DNA of 5,503 nucleotides. It comes from an uncultured Candidatus Saccharibacteria bacterium. GTDB lineage: Bacteria; Patescibacteriota; Saccharimonadia; Saccharimonadales; Saccharimonadaceae. Both the position numbers and the translations under genes were made by a program. The notes under the pieces were generated by a model. It was not told the origin of the DNA, searched no databases, and worked only from the letters and a program-made list of their open reading frames with translations. Of the stretch, positions 5,236 through 5,503 are shown one piece after another. Position 1 is the first letter of the stretch. Every line of letters starts with the position of its first letter. The DNA lies in NCBI GenBank assembly GCA_937976315.1, contig CALJRR010000003.1, forward strand, positions 1 to 5,503, given 5' to 3'.

Positions 5236-5503
5236 TCTTCATATCAGCCCACGGGCGATCAGCCGCGAGCAATTGCTCAGTTGGTCGACGGTTTGGAAAA
5301 AGGTCAGCGCGAGCAAACTTTGCTGGGTGTGACTGGTTCAGGGAAGACATTTACGATGGCGAATATTATCGCTAAGCGCAATGTGCCGACGCTGGTTTTG
5401 GCGCATAATAAGACTTTGGCGGCGCAACTTTTTTCTGAGTTTAAGGAATTTTTTCCGGACAATGAAGTTCATTATTTTGTTAGCTATTTTGACTACTACC
5501 AGA
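5215..5503 (+). CDS. uvrB: Excinuclease ABC subunit B, 3'-truncated by window edge
   Basis: This is the start of UvrB, the DNA-damage verification helicase of nucleotide excision repair, which takes DNA from UvrA and recruits UvrC. The 96 visible residues match the UvrB N terminus: FRLSSSYQPTGDQPRAI (4-20), the Walker A motif GVTGSGKT (38-45), motif Ia VLAHNKTLAAQL (61-72) and FVSYFDYYQ (88-96), the start of the DNA-gripping beta-hairpin region. The full protein is usually about 660-700 aa, so most of it lies beyond the window. The GTG at 5215 is chosen because an in-frame TAA lies at 5203-5205, no other start codon lies between, and the family-conserved FxL..Y.P.GDQP begins four residues in. 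No Shine-Dalgarno site fits with normal spacing: the purine run AGAGAG is directly adjacent to the start codon. Confidence 0.95.
   Translation, partial: MNKFRLSSSYQPTGDQPRAIAQLVDGLEKGQREQTLLGVTGSGKTFTMANIIAKRNVPTLVLAHNKTLAAQLFSEFKEFFPDNEVHYFVSYFDYYQ

Noticed and set aside
1..5503. UGA recoded as glycine (Gracilibacteria/Absconditabacteria)
   Set aside because: All complete genes lack in-frame TGA and tktN uses TGA as its stop in an ATGA overlap.
1..5503. CRISPR array, tRNA, rRNA, insertion sequence or integration site
   Set aside because: No spaced direct repeats, cloverleaf-like segments, transposase motifs or terminal inverted repeats were seen on either strand.

Overview
The window looks like a piece of a small bacterial genome of the Candidate Phyla Radiation, most likely Candidatus Saccharibacteria (TM7). 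This rests on protein style, a transketolase split into two genes, densely packed genes with 1-4 nt overlaps, and an aldolase next to a PfkB-type kinase; no database search was possible, so the assignment is an inference. TGA ends tktN inside an ATGA overlap and never appears as an in-frame sense codon in the other genes, so the standard code applies and the UGA-glycine lineages (Gracilibacteria, Absconditabacteria) are unlikely.

Positions 1-1363 (+): the 3' half of the transketolase N-terminal subunit gene, then the complete C-terminal subunit gene, joined by an ATGA overlap with a strong ribosome binding site. A 79-nt gap follows. It holds two mutually exclusive stem-loops, a near-consensus sigma70-type promoter (TTGGCA-17-TATAAT) and a perfect palindrome over its -10 box. 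Positions 1443-3795 (+): a tight three-gene operon of class II fructose-bisphosphate aldolase, PfkB-family sugar kinase and an unrecognised 159-aa protein. Both junctions are TAATG (1-nt overlap). Positions 3796-4464 (-): a LOG-family (TIGR00730-type) nucleotide hydrolase whose stop codon directly abuts the stop codon of the unknown gene. Positions 4465-4587: a 123-bp divergent intergenic region with two back-to-back promoters whose -35 boxes lie 4 bp apart, plus a 10-bp perfect inverted repeat around the LOG promoter. Positions 4588-5187 (+): a single-pass membrane protein of unknown function. Positions 5215-5503 (+): the 5' end of uvrB, running off the window.

Functionally, transketolase, aldolase and possibly the kinase form a carbon module linking the non-oxidative pentose phosphate pathway to lower glycolysis. 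Transketolase exchanges two-carbon units between sugar phosphates. The aldolase cleaves or makes ketose bisphosphates. The kinase could supply a sugar phosphate or bisphosphate, but its substrate cannot be read from sequence. LOG hydrolase, membrane protein and UvrB are unrelated housekeeping or accessory functions.

No mobile element, CRISPR array, tRNA or rRNA was seen, and no wholly new multi-gene system is evident. The most unusual signals are regulatory: a uvrB start codon that appears leaderless and sits inside an 11-bp stem-loop, and operator-like palindromes on the fba and LOG promoters.
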